Assembly (NCBI RefSeq): GCF_001685355.1
Contig: NZ_CP016438.1
Span: 2,294,001 to 2,358,000 of the forward strand
Reading direction: 5' to 3'
Source: Streptomyces lincolnensis
GTDB taxonomy: Bacteria; Actinomycetota; Actinomycetes; Streptomycetales; Streptomycetaceae
DNA length: 64,000 bases
Within the stretch, counting starts at the first letter, position 1, and each line of letters begins with the position of its first letter. The notes under the pieces were generated by a model. It saw only the letters and a list, made by a program, of their open reading frames with translations, was not told the DNA's origin and searched no databases. This document shows positions 8,700 through 16,190 of this stretch, in pieces. A program made the translations under genes and the position numbers.

Positions 8700-8996
8700 A
8701 TGACTACCCTCCACCAGGAACACGCCTCCCACACGCACCCGCACGGTCCGGACTGCGGCCACGCCGAAGTGCCGCACGGCGACCACGTCGACTACGCACA
8801 CGACGGGCATCTGCACCGCGAGCACAGCGGCCACTGGGACGAGTGCGAGCCCGCCGAGCACGTCGCGCACAACGGCCACGAGCACCGCCACGGCCAGGAC
8901 TGCGGCCACCAGAGCGTGCTGCACGGCGACCACGTCGACTATGTGCACGACGGCCACCGGCACGCCGCGCACGACGGCCACTGGGACGACCACTGA
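8700..8996 (+). CDS. Small His-rich metal-binding protein with internal duplication
   Basis: The 98-residue product contains 27 histidines, many Asp/Glu and three cysteines, and no hydrophobic segment, so it should be a soluble cytosolic metal chelator or chaperone. It consists of two copies of a 34-residue unit beginning HGxDCGH and ending HxGHWD, with HGDHVDYxHDGHxH in the centre; the two DNA copies (8742-8843 and 8889-8990) are each 102 bases long. The start is supported by GAAGGCGAG just upstream. Similar Streptomyces proteins are sometimes labelled zinc transporter permease, which the absence of membrane segments contradicts. Zinc or nickel binding is inferred from composition only. A strong terminator follows. 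Confidence 0.82.
   Translation: MTTLHQEHASHTHPHGPDCGHAEVPHGDHVDYAHDGHLHREHSGHWDECEPAEHVAHNGHEHRHGQDCGHQSVLHGDHVDYVHDGHRHAAHDGHWDDH
8742..8990 (+). repeat. Two direct 102-base repeats inside the His-rich gene
   Basis: Copies at 8742-8843 and 8889-8990 encode the duplicated metal-binding unit and are separated by 45 bases. They share long identical stretches, such as the part encoding HGDHVDY, indicating an in-frame tandem duplication that has since diverged. Confidence 0.75.
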
Positions 8997-9025
8997 CCCT
9001 GGCGCCGCCAGGCCGAGAAGCATCG

Positions 9026-9063
9026 CCGACAGCTCCCCGCGGTACTGCGCGGGGAGCTGTCGG
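9026..9063 (+). terminator. Strong intrinsic terminator hairpin
   Basis: A perfect 16-base-pair stem (9026-9041 with 9048-9063) closes a six-base loop, 30 bases after the stop of the His-rich gene. There is no U-tract, as is usual in Streptomyces. It isolates the His-rich gene from the following catabolic operon. Confidence 0.9.
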
Positions 9064-9106
9064 CCTATCGTGGGACGGATCACGTTCGACCGACCCCCTG
9101 GACGAC

Positions 9107-9124
9107 ATACCGACCAGTCGGCAT
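9107..9124. promoter_or_regulatory. TetR-type operator upstream of the phosphotransferase operon
   Basis: ATACCGACCAGTCGGCAT is an 18-base imperfect dyad with perfect inner arms CCGAC/GTCGG. It lies 38 bases before the start of the phosphotransferase gene and closely matches sites at 14659-14676 and 31180-31197. The TetR encoded at 11518-12120 is the best candidate ligand. Confidence 0.7.
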
Positions 9125-9162
9125 GATGGTCGGATCCGTTCCCGCGCGCGTAAGGAGCCCCG

Positions 9163-10185
9163 ATGACCGCCGACCATCCGCCCGGACTCGACCTGGACAG
9201 GCTGCGCGCCCTGCTCGACCGTGAGCGGCCCGGTCTGGTGCACGGCCCCCTGACCGGCCGGCTGATCGAGGGCGGACGGTCCAACCTCACCTACGCGGTC
9301 TCCGACGGCACGGCGCGGTGGGTCGTACGACGGCCCCCGCTCGGCCATGTCCTGGCCACCGCCCACGACATGAAGCGCGAGCACCGGGTGATCAGCGCGC
9401 TGCACCCGACGGACGTGCCGGTCCCCGGGCCGGTGCTGCTGTGCGAGGACGAGGAGGTGCTGGGGGCGCCGTTCTACGTCATGGAGTTCGTGGCGGGCAC
9501 GCCGTACCGCACCGCCGACCAGCTCGCCCCGCTCGGCCCGGAGCGCACCCGGGGTGCCGTGCTGTCCCTGGTGGACACGCTCGTCGAGCTGCACGCCGTG
9601 GACCCCGCCGCGGTGGGCCTGGCGGACTTCGGGCGCCCCGAGGGCTTCCTTGACAGGCAGCTGCGGCGCTGGGGCAAGCAGCTGGACGCCTCCCGCAACC
9701 GCGACCTGGCCGGCATCGACGAACTGCACGCGACCCTCGGCCGCCGGCTGCCCGACTCGCCCGCGCCCGCCGTCGTCCACGGCGACTACCGGCTCGACAA
9801 CGTGCTCATCGGCGAGGACGACCGCATCAACGCCGTCCTCGACTGGGAGATGTCCACACTCGGCGACCCGCTCACCGACCTGGGCCTGCTGGTGATGTAC
9901 AGCCTGCCGTTGGGCATGCCCGAGTCGCCGGTCTCCACGACCGCCGAGGCCCCGGGGCATCCGGCGCCGGCCGAGCTGATCGAACGGTACGCGGCCCGCT
10001 CGGGGCGCGATGTCTCGGCCGTCTCCTGGTACACGGCGTTCGCGTGGTTCAAGCTCGCCGTGATCCTGGAGGGCATCCACTACCGCTACACGCTGGGCCA
10101 GACGGTCGGACAGGGCTTCGACCGCATCGGCGACCTGGTTCCGGTCTTCATCGAGCACGGTCTGAACACTCTTCAGGAAGGCTGA
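9163..10185 (+). CDS. Phosphotransferase of the APH/ACAD10-N family (acyl-CoA hydroxyl kinase candidate)
   Basis: This 340-residue protein has the aminoglycoside-phosphotransferase fold: a catalytic loop with His206, Asp208 and Asn213 (HGDYRLDN) and the metal-binding Asp227 (VLDWE). It is not an antibiotic-resistance enzyme by context: six bases downstream is an acyl-CoA dehydrogenase gene. In animals these two domains are fused as ACAD10/ACAD11, and in Pseudomonas LvaA/LvaC the pair phosphorylates a 4-hydroxyacyl-CoA and then removes the phosphate. A similar role here is inferred. Translation starts at ATG 9163 behind AAGGAG. A TetR-type dyad lies upstream. Confidence 0.87.
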   Translation: MTADHPPGLDLDRLRALLDRERPGLVHGPLTGRLIEGGRSNLTYAVSDGTARWVVRRPPLGHVLATAHDMKREHRVISALHPTDVPVPGPVLLCEDEEVLGAPFYVMEFVAGTPYRTADQLAPLGPERTRGAVLSLVDTLVELHAVDPAAVGLADFGRPEGFLDRQLRRWGKQLDASRNRDLAGIDELHATLGRRLPDSPAPAVVHGDYRLDNVLIGEDDRINAVLDWEMSTLGDPLTDLGLLVMYSLPLGMPESPVSTTAEAPGHPAPAELIERYAARSGRDVSAVSWYTAFAWFKLAVILEGIHYRYTLGQTVGQGFDRIGDLVPVFIEHGLNTLQEG

Positions 10186-10191
10186 CGGCAC

Positions 10192-11406
10192 ATGGACTTC
10201 GCTTTCGACGCACGCACCGAGGAGCTGCGCGGCAAGCTGCTGGCCTTCATGGACGAGCACGTCTATCCGGCCGAGGCGGTGGCGGAGGAGCAGCGGGCCG
10301 CGCTGTCGTCCCCGTGGGACACGCCCGCCGTGGTCGAGGAACTCAAGGCCGAGGCGCGCCGGCAGGGGCTGTGGAACCTCTTCCTGCCGGACACCGAGTA
10401 CGGCGCGGGCCTGACCAACCTCCAGTACGCCCCGCTCGCCGAGATCACCGGCCGCTCCCCGCAGCTGGCGCCCACCGCGCTGAACTGCGCGGCGCCGGAC
10501 ACCGGCAACATGGAGGTGCTGTCGCAGTTCGGCGACGAGCAGCAGAAGAAGCAGTGGCTGGAGCCGCTGCTGGCCGGTGAGATCCGCTCGGCGTTCGCGA
10601 TGACGGAGCCCGAGGTGGCCTCGTCCGACGCCACGAACATCACCACGCACATCGAGCGGGACGGCGACGAGTACGTCGTCACCGGCCGCAAGTGGTACAT
10701 CTCCGGGGCGATGAACCCGGACTGCAAGATCTTCATCGTGATGGGCAAGACGGACCCGGACGGCGCGGACATCCGCCGCCAGCAGTCGATGGTGCTGGTC
10801 CCGCGCGACACCCCGGGCGTCACCGTCAAGCGCGCGATGCGGGTCTTCGGGTACGAGGACCACTCCCACGGCGGCCACGCCGAGGTGGTCTTCGACCACG
10901 CGCGCGTGCCGGTGTCCAGCCTGATCGGCGAGGAGGGCGGCGGCTTCGCCATCGCCCAGGCCCGGCTCGGTCCCGGCCGTATCCACCACTGCATGCGGCT
11001 GATCGGCATGGCGGAGCGGGCGATCGAGCTGATGTGCAGGCGGGCCGTGTCCCGCACGGCCTTCGGCAAGGCGCTGGCCCAGCAGGGCGTGGTCCACAAC
11101 TGGATCGCCGACGCGCGCGTGACGGTCGAGCAGCTGCGGCTGCTGGTCCTGAAGACGGCCTGGCTGATGGACACCGTCGGCAACCGGGGCGCCCACACCG
11201 AGATCCAGTCCATCAAGATCGCCACACCCCGCGCGGTGGTCGACATCATCGACCGGGCGATCCAGCTGCACGGCGCGGGCGGCGTCAGCCAGGACTTCCC
11301 CCTGGCCGAGCTCTACGCCGGCGCCCGCACCCTGATGATCGCCGACGGCCCGGACGAGGTGCACCAGCGGTCGCTGGCGCGACGGGAGTTGAAGAAGTAC
11401 CTGTGA
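10192..11406 (+). CDS. Acyl-CoA dehydrogenase, ACAD11-like
   Basis: The 404-residue protein shows the acyl-CoA dehydrogenase signature FAMTEPEVASSDATNI for FAD and substrate binding, the middle beta-domain, and a C-terminal helical domain ending in IADGPDEVHQRSLAR, which is typical of the ACAD10/11 branch. It would bind FAD and an acyl-CoA in the cytosol. Spacing of six bases from the kinase gene implies one transcript and probably coordinated catalysis on phosphorylated 4-hydroxyacyl-CoA, rather than ordinary beta-oxidation. The ATG follows GGAAGG. A bidirectional terminator sits 16 bases after the stop. Alternative: a branched or long-chain acyl-CoA dehydrogenase. Confidence 0.9.
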   Translation: MDFAFDARTEELRGKLLAFMDEHVYPAEAVAEEQRAALSSPWDTPAVVEELKAEARRQGLWNLFLPDTEYGAGLTNLQYAPLAEITGRSPQLAPTALNCAAPDTGNMEVLSQFGDEQQKKQWLEPLLAGEIRSAFAMTEPEVASSDATNITTHIERDGDEYVVTGRKWYISGAMNPDCKIFIVMGKTDPDGADIRRQQSMVLVPRDTPGVTVKRAMRVFGYEDHSHGGHAEVVFDHARVPVSSLIGEEGGGFAIAQARLGPGRIHHCMRLIGMAERAIELMCRRAVSRTAFGKALAQQGVVHNWIADARVTVEQLRLLVLKTAWLMDTVGNRGAHTEIQSIKIATPRAVVDIIDRAIQLHGAGGVSQDFPLAELYAGARTLMIADGPDEVHQRSLARRELKKYL

Positions 11407-11422
11407 GGTGACGGGTACGAGT

Positions 11423-11452
11423 AAGGGGCGGCCACCCAGGTGGCCGCCCCTT
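11423..11452. terminator. Intrinsic terminator between convergent operons
   Basis: A perfect 13-base-pair stem (11423-11435 with 11440-11452) with a four-base loop, flanked by AA and TT, lies between the acyl-CoA dehydrogenase and the convergent tetR gene and can act in both directions. Confidence 0.88.
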
Positions 11453-11478
11453 GCCGCGTGACCGTGCCCCACCGCTGT

Positions 11479-11530
11479 CTCAGGGACGCAGAGCTGACTC
11501 GGGGACGCAGAGCTGCCTCAGGGACGCAGG
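11479..11530. repeat. 19-base tandem repeat at the 3' end of tetR
   Basis: The unit CTCAGGGACGCAGAGCTGA occurs at 11479-11497, again with two changes at 11498-11516, and partially at 11517-11530, where it contains the stop codon of the minus-strand tetR gene. The last codons (Leu-Arg-Pro-stop) have thus been duplicated downstream of the gene. Confidence 0.7.
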
Positions 11531-12120
11531 GCCCTCAGCAGCAGGTCCGCGAGGTGGTCGGCGACCTCCTTGGGGCTCATCTGCCCGTCGGGGCGGTACC
11601 AGGTCGACAGGTGGTGGACCGAGCCGAAGTGGTAGTCGACCACGAGGTCGGCCGGGGTCGCGGTGGAGAAGACGCCGGCCTGCTGGCCCTCCTCGACCAG
11701 GGCGCGGAAGCGCTCGTGGTAGCGGCGACGCTCGGCGCGGACCTGTTTGTTCTTCTCGGGGCTGAGATGGTGCATCGAGCGGAAGAAGATCATCGCGTCG
11801 TCGAGGTTCTCGATCGTCGTGACGACGACGTCGGCGGCCGCGCCTCTGAGCCGGTTCTCGATCGGCTCGTCGGCGCCCGCGAACGCGTCGAGACGCTCCT
11901 GCTGGACGCGCAGCACGCGCGCGTACACCTCGTGCAGGAGGTCGTCCTTGGAGCCGAAGTAGTGGTAGAGCGCCCCCTTGGTGACACCCGCCGCCTCGAC
12001 GATCTCCTGCACCGAGGTGCGGTCGTACCCCTGCTCCGCGAAGAGCCGGGTGGCGGCGGCGAGGAGCCGCTGCGGCACGGGAGTCCCGTCACCGTCCGTC
12101 GTCCTGGGCACTGCCGCCAC
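11518..12120 (-). CDS. TetR-family regulator of the acyl-CoA operons
   Basis: The 200-residue protein has an N-terminal TetR DNA-binding domain (about residues 17-62) including the recognition segment VQEIVEAAGVTKGALYHYFGSKDDLL, written here in two parts: VQEIVEAAGVTKG and ALYHYFGSKDD. The C-terminal ligand domain contains MHHLSPEKN and YHFGSVHHLSTW, as in regulators of lipid catabolism. The GTG start has GGAAGG just upstream. The gene is the last of an SDR-ligase-tetR operon, so it is probably autoregulated through the dyad at 14659 and controls the convergent kinase/dehydrogenase operon through 9107. A CoA thioester effector is inferred. Confidence 0.88.
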   Translation of the reverse strand: MAAVPRTTDGDGTPVPQRLLAAATRLFAEQGYDRTSVQEIVEAAGVTKGALYHYFGSKDDLLHEVYARVLRVQQERLDAFAGADEPIENRLRGAAADVVVTTIENLDDAMIFFRSMHHLSPEKNKQVRAERRRYHERFRALVEEGQQAGVFSTATPADLVVDYHFGSVHHLSTWYRPDGQMSPKEVADHLADLLLRALRP

Positions 12121-12173
12121 CTGCCTTCCGAGTCTTTCTTCAGTTGCCCTTTACCGGCCGTCGGCCGGCGCCG

Positions 12174-13844
12174 TCACCGGCCGTCCACCTGGGAACGCAG
12201 TTCCCGCCTGAGGATCTTCCCACTCGCCGTCTTCGGCAGGTCGGGCAGGATCTCCACCTGACGCGGGTACTTGTAGGCGGCCAGTCTCTCCTTGCAGTAC
12301 GCGGCGAGGTCGTCGGGGTCCGTCTCGGCACCCGGACGGAGGCTGATGTAGGCCTTGACGGTCTCCCCGCGATATCCGTCGGGTACCCCGACGACGGCCG
12401 CCTCGCGCACCGCCGGGTGGGTGTACAGCACGTCCTCGACCTCGCGCGGCCACACCTTGAAGCCGGACGCGTTGATCATGTCCTTCTTGCGGTCGACGAC
12501 GTACAGCCAGCCCTGCGGGTCCATGAACCCGATGTCACCGGTGCGCAGTTCCCCGTCCGGGAAGGTCTCGGCGGTGGCGTCGGGGCGCCGCCAGTATCCC
12601 GGCACGACCTGCGGCCCTTGTACGACGATCTCGCCCTGCTCCCCGAAGGGCACCTCCGCGCCCTGCTCGTCGACGATCCGGACGACCGTGTCGGGACCGG
12701 GCACGCCCACGGCCAGCGTCCCGGACACCGGGTCGACGGGCGCCTCCAGCTGGGGCGGCACGGAGGCGCAGGGCGCGGTGCACTCGGTGAGGCCGTAGCC
12801 GTTGCGGATGTACGGCCCGAAACCGGCCCGGAACTTCTCCACCAGGGCGGGCGGCAGGGGCGCGCCGCCGGAGGAGATGTTCCGGAAGGACGAGAAGTGC
12901 TCTCGGGTGACGGCCGGGTGGGCGGCCAGCGCCATGAAGGCGGTCGAGGGACCGACCGTGTAGTGCGGCCGGTGCTCGGCGAACGCGTCCAGCACGACCC
13001 CCGCCTCGAAGCGGTACGCCAGCACCAGCAGGCCCGCGCTGTCGAGGCACGCGCCGAGCTCGCAGACCATCCCGGTGATGTGGAACAGCGGCGCCAGCGC
13101 GAAGTACACGGGCGCCTCGGGCAGGGCCAGGCCGAGCCGCTGCCGCTCGGCGTTGCACATGATGTTGCCGTGCGTGTTGGTGGCGCCCTTGGGGGTGCCG
13201 CTGGTGCCCGAGGTGTAGCTGATCAGCGCGAGGTCGGAGGGTCCGGCGTCCCGTCCGGCGGGCGCCTGGTGCCCCGCGCGGGCCACGGCCGTCAGGTCGT
13301 CGGCGTCCGCGGCCGACGACAGCCGCTCGAAGGCCAGCACCCGCGCGTCGCCCCGCGTCTGGAAGTCCAGCTCGCAGGCGGTGAGCACGATCCGCACCGG
13401 CGAGTCGGCGGCCGCCTCGCGCAGATACGACTCCCAGGCCCGGTCGGAGCAGACCAGCGCGGCCACCTCTCCGTCGCGCAGGACGTGGCCGACCTCCCCC
13501 GCCTTGTACATGGGGTTGACGGGCACGACGATCGCGCCCGCCTTCCACGCCCCGAGGAGGGCGATCACGAAGTGCGGCGAGTTCTGGAGCACGATCGCCA
13601 CCCGGTCGCCCCGTTCCAGTCCCCGGGCGGCGAGATGCCCGGCGACCGAGTCGCTCAGCTCGTCGACCTCGCGGTAGGTCAGACGGCCGTCGAAGTACGC
13701 CAGGAAGGCCCGGTCCGGGACCTCGGCGACGGCCCGGCGCAGGGCGTGCACGAGGGAGTCGACCGGATCGATCGGGCCGCGCTGCGCGTCGTTCAGCAGC
13801 GCCACCCAGGGCTTGGCCGCGTAGCCGGAGTCGTGCACGGTCAC
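12174..13844 (-). CDS. AMP-dependent acyl-CoA synthetase/ligase
   Basis: The 556-residue enzyme belongs to the adenylate-forming superfamily. It has the phosphate-binding loop SYTSGTSGTPKG, the adenine-binding GYGLTE, the hinge DRKKDMINASGF and the C-terminal catalytic lysine in PKTASGKILRR. It should activate a carboxylic acid to its CoA thioester with ATP. The GTG start at 13844 overlaps the stop of the SDR gene (GTGA) and is preceded by GGAGG, which decides it against a GTG five codons earlier. As the only ligase near the kinase/dehydrogenase operon, it is the natural entry enzyme for that pathway. The substrate (medium-chain or hydroxy acid) is not determined. Confidence 0.92.
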   Translation of the reverse strand: MTVHDSGYAAKPWVALLNDAQRGPIDPVDSLVHALRRAVAEVPDRAFLAYFDGRLTYREVDELSDSVAGHLAARGLERGDRVAIVLQNSPHFVIALLGAWKAGAIVVPVNPMYKAGEVGHVLRDGEVAALVCSDRAWESYLREAAADSPVRIVLTACELDFQTRGDARVLAFERLSSAADADDLTAVARAGHQAPAGRDAGPSDLALISYTSGTSGTPKGATNTHGNIMCNAERQRLGLALPEAPVYFALAPLFHITGMVCELGACLDSAGLLVLAYRFEAGVVLDAFAEHRPHYTVGPSTAFMALAAHPAVTREHFSSFRNISSGGAPLPPALVEKFRAGFGPYIRNGYGLTECTAPCASVPPQLEAPVDPVSGTLAVGVPGPDTVVRIVDEQGAEVPFGEQGEIVVQGPQVVPGYWRRPDATAETFPDGELRTGDIGFMDPQGWLYVVDRKKDMINASGFKVWPREVEDVLYTHPAVREAAVVGVPDGYRGETVKAYISLRPGAETDPDDLAAYCKERLAAYKYPRQVEILPDLPKTASGKILRRELRSQVDGR

Positions 13845-14614
13845 CGGGCCTCCTCCCACTTGGTCTGGATGTGGTTCATGCTCGCCAGCCAGTGGTCGGG
13901 ATCGGCCGCCCGGGCCCGGTAGTACCCGGCCACCTCCGGATGCGGCAGGATCAGGAACCGGTCCTCCTCGATCCCCCGGAACAGTGCCCGGGCGACGTCC
14001 TCCGGCTCGACGGCCGTCGGCTTCAGCACCAGGTCGCCCGCGCTTCCGGTCGCCGCCAGCATGTCGGTGCGCACCCCCTGCGGACAGATCGCGTGCACCT
14101 TCAGCCCCCGGTGCCGGTACGTCAGCGCCAGATACTCGGCGAAGGCGTACGCCCCGTGCTTGGTCACGCTGTAGGGCGCGGCCCCGATCATGGTGAGCAG
14201 CCCGGCCGCCGACACCGTCGACACGAACCGCCCGCTGCCCCGCTCCAGCCAGCCCGGAAGCAGCGCGTGGGCGGCCCGGACGTGCGCCATGACGTTCACG
14301 TCCCAGGAGGCCGCCCAGACGTTCTCGTCGAGGGGCCTGTCGGCGTTCCCGCCCTCGAAGGCGACCCCGGCGTTGGCGCAGTAGACGTCGACGGTCCCGC
14401 CGAGCGCCTCGCTCGCCTCCCCGACGATCGCGGAGGCGTCCCCGGGGACGGCGATCCCCCCGATCTCCTCGGCCACGGCCTTCGCCCGTCCCGCGTCCAG
14501 GTCATTGACGACGACCCGGGCCCCTTCGGCGGCGAACCGACGGGCCAGAGCAGCCCCGATCCCGCCTCCCGCCCCGGTGACGACCACTCCCGCACCCTGC
14601 ACGGCTTCCACCAT
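13841..14614 (-). CDS. Short-chain dehydrogenase/reductase
   Basis: The 257-residue protein is a classical SDR: the nucleotide-binding GAGGGIG motif near residue 11, acidic Asp after beta-2 (NDLDA) favouring NAD(H), the catalytic serine region STVSAAG and the YSVTK active site. It would oxidise or reduce a hydroxy/keto group on the pathway intermediate. The ATG at 14614 is preceded by AAGGAGACC; longer in-frame starts run into a repeat element and are rejected. It is the first gene of the SDR-ligase-tetR operon and lies 45 bases downstream of a TetR-type dyad. Confidence 0.9.
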   Translation of the reverse strand: MVEAVQGAGVVVTGAGGGIGAALARRFAAEGARVVVNDLDAGRAKAVAEEIGGIAVPGDASAIVGEASEALGGTVDVYCANAGVAFEGGNADRPLDENVWAASWDVNVMAHVRAAHALLPGWLERGSGRFVSTVSAAGLLTMIGAAPYSVTKHGAYAFAEYLALTYRHRGLKVHAICPQGVRTDMLAATGSAGDLVLKPTAVEPEDVARALFRGIEEDRFLILPHPEVAGYYRARAADPDHWLASMNHIQTKWEEAR

Positions 14615-14658
14615 CGGTCTCCTTCGACGCGATACGGCTCCGGTCCCCCGCCGTCGCC

Positions 14659-14676
14659 AGACTAACCGGTCGGTAT
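14659..14676. promoter_or_regulatory. TetR-type operator upstream of the SDR-ligase-tetR operon
   Basis: AGACTAACCGGTCGGTAT matches the 18-base dyad ATACYGACCRGTCGGTAT at about 15 positions. The right half-site CCGGTCGGTAT is perfect, while the left arm is degenerate. It lies 45 bases before the SDR start, consistent with autoregulation. Confidence 0.6.
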
Positions 14677-14710
14677 GTGCGAGGAAAGGGGCTACTGCGT
14701 CACCCTCGGG

Positions 14711-14775
14711 GGCGCGGGGCTGTATCGATCTGCGGCTCCGCCGCGTGGGCGCGACAAGCCACGACGGCGCCGCAG
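14711..14775. repeat. Dispersed Streptomyces intergenic repeat (single copy here)
   Basis: The stretch containing GGGGCTGTATCGATCTGCGG, GCTCCGCCGCGTGGGCGCGA and CAAGCCACGACG matches, from memory, a repeat scattered between genes in many Streptomyces genomes. It sits between the divergent SDR and NamZ-like genes. No second copy was found in this window, so the call rests on recognition alone. Confidence 0.45.
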
Positions 14776-14811
14776 CTTCCCCACAACTTGCGGGAGCAAT
14801 ACCGTGCCCCC

Positions 14812-16047
14812 ATGCGCCCATCCAGACGAGCCCTCCTCGCGGCGACAACGGCAGCAGCACTCACCTCGACCTCCGGAGCAACCGCAGCCGGCCGCCCCCG
14901 ACAATTCCGCACCGGCTTCGAGAACCTCACCGCGACCGGCTATGAATCCCTCAGCGGCCAGCGGGTCGGAATCGTCACCAACCCCACCGGCGTCACCCGG
15001 GACGTCCGCCACATCGTCGACATCATGCACGCGGACGACCGGGTCGACCTCATCGCCGTCTTCGGCCCCGAGCACGGATTCCGCGGCACCGCCCAGGCCG
15101 GTGGCTCCGAGGGCCGCTACGACGACCCGGCGACGGGCCTGCCCGTCTACGACACGTACCTCAAGAGCGGCCGCGCCCTCGCCGACATCTTCACCGCCTC
15201 CGGCGTGGACACGATCGTCTTCGACATCCAGGACGTCGGCGCCCGCTTCTACACGTACATCTGGACCCTGTACGACTGCATGGAGTCGGCCCAGTTGGCG
15301 GGCAGACGCTTCGTCGTCCTGGACCGCCCCAACCCCGTCACCGGCCGCGCGGCACTCGGCCCCGTCCTGCACAAGGAGTTCGCCACCTTCGTGGGACGGC
15401 AGCCGATCGCGCAGGCGCACGGGATGACGGCCGCCGAGCTGGCACGGCTGTTCAACGGGGAGTTCCTGACCGCGCCGGTGGACCTGGGCACCGTGGCGAT
15501 GACCGGCTGGAAGCGGTCGCAGTGGTACGACGAGACCGCGCTGCCCTGGGTGCCGCCGAGCCCGAACATGCCGACGCCCGACACCGCCCTGGTGTACTCG
15601 GGGACGTGTCTGTTCGAGGGCACCAACCTGTCGGAGGGGCGCGGGACGACCCGGCCCTTCGAACTGCTCGGCGCGGAGGGCGTCGACGGGCGGTGGGCGG
15701 CCGCGGCGAACGACCTCGCGCTGCCCGGGGTGCACTTCAGGGAGGCGTACTTCGCGCCGACCTTCTCCAAGTTCCAGGGGAAGACGGTCGGCGGTGTGCA
15801 GGTCCATGTGCACGACCGGGACGCCTACGACCCGGTCCGTGCGGGGATCGCCCTGCTGGTGACCGCCAGGAGGGTGTGGAGCGGCTTCGCCTGGCGCCCG
15901 GACCACTGGATCGACAGGCTGACGGGATCCACGCTGGTGCGCACGATGATCGACGCCGGCGCGGACGCCGACGAGGTGGTGGCCGCCTGGCAGCAGGAGC
16001 TGGCCGCGTTCCGCGCGACGCGCCGGAAGTACCTCCTGTACCGATGA
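14812..16047 (+). CDS. Secreted exo-beta-N-acetylmuramidase, NamZ/DUF1343 family (GH171-type)
   Basis: The 411-residue protein starts with a twin-arginine-like signal (RRALLAATTAAAL) and continues as a full DUF1343 domain. Typical motifs are GIVTNPTGVTR, FGPEHGFRG (Glu87 is the probable catalytic acid) and VFDIQDVGARFYTY, with a C-terminal segment ending RRKYLLY. Members such as B. subtilis NamZ remove MurNAc from the ends of peptidoglycan fragments, so a cell-wall turnover or recycling role outside the membrane is expected. The ATG at 14812 gives the only sensible signal peptide. It is a single-gene unit divergent from the SDR operon. Confidence 0.88.
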   Translation: MRPSRRALLAATTAAALTSTSGATAAGRPRQFRTGFENLTATGYESLSGQRVGIVTNPTGVTRDVRHIVDIMHADDRVDLIAVFGPEHGFRGTAQAGGSEGRYDDPATGLPVYDTYLKSGRALADIFTASGVDTIVFDIQDVGARFYTYIWTLYDCMESAQLAGRRFVVLDRPNPVTGRAALGPVLHKEFATFVGRQPIAQAHGMTAAELARLFNGEFLTAPVDLGTVAMTGWKRSQWYDETALPWVPPSPNMPTPDTALVYSGTCLFEGTNLSEGRGTTRPFELLGAEGVDGRWAAAANDLALPGVHFREAYFAPTFSKFQGKTVGGVQVHVHDRDAYDPVRAGIALLVTARRVWSGFAWRPDHWIDRLTGSTLVRTMIDAGADADEVVAAWQQELAAFRATRRKYLLYR

Positions 16048-16070
16048 GACACGCGGACGAGTCCTGCCGG

Positions 16071-16096
16071 TGAGTCACACGGATGAGTCACACGGA
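16071..16096. repeat. 13-base tandem repeat
   Basis: TGAGTCACACGGA occurs twice in direct tandem (16071-16083, 16084-16096), followed by a partial third copy, just after the NamZ-like gene. It is probably replication slippage with no evident function. Confidence 0.6.
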
Positions 16097-16190
16097 TGAG
16101 TGACGACTGAGCCACGACGTCTGGCCAAGTTCCCCCGTCGGCAGGACGATGCGCCCATATCGCATCACTTCGGGGGCAAGGGGGATCGTC

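Noticed and set aside
8704..11472. 922-codon antisense frame across the His-rich gene and kinase/dehydrogenase operon
   Set aside because: Shadow of real plus-strand genes; it has no consistent start and crosses two terminators.
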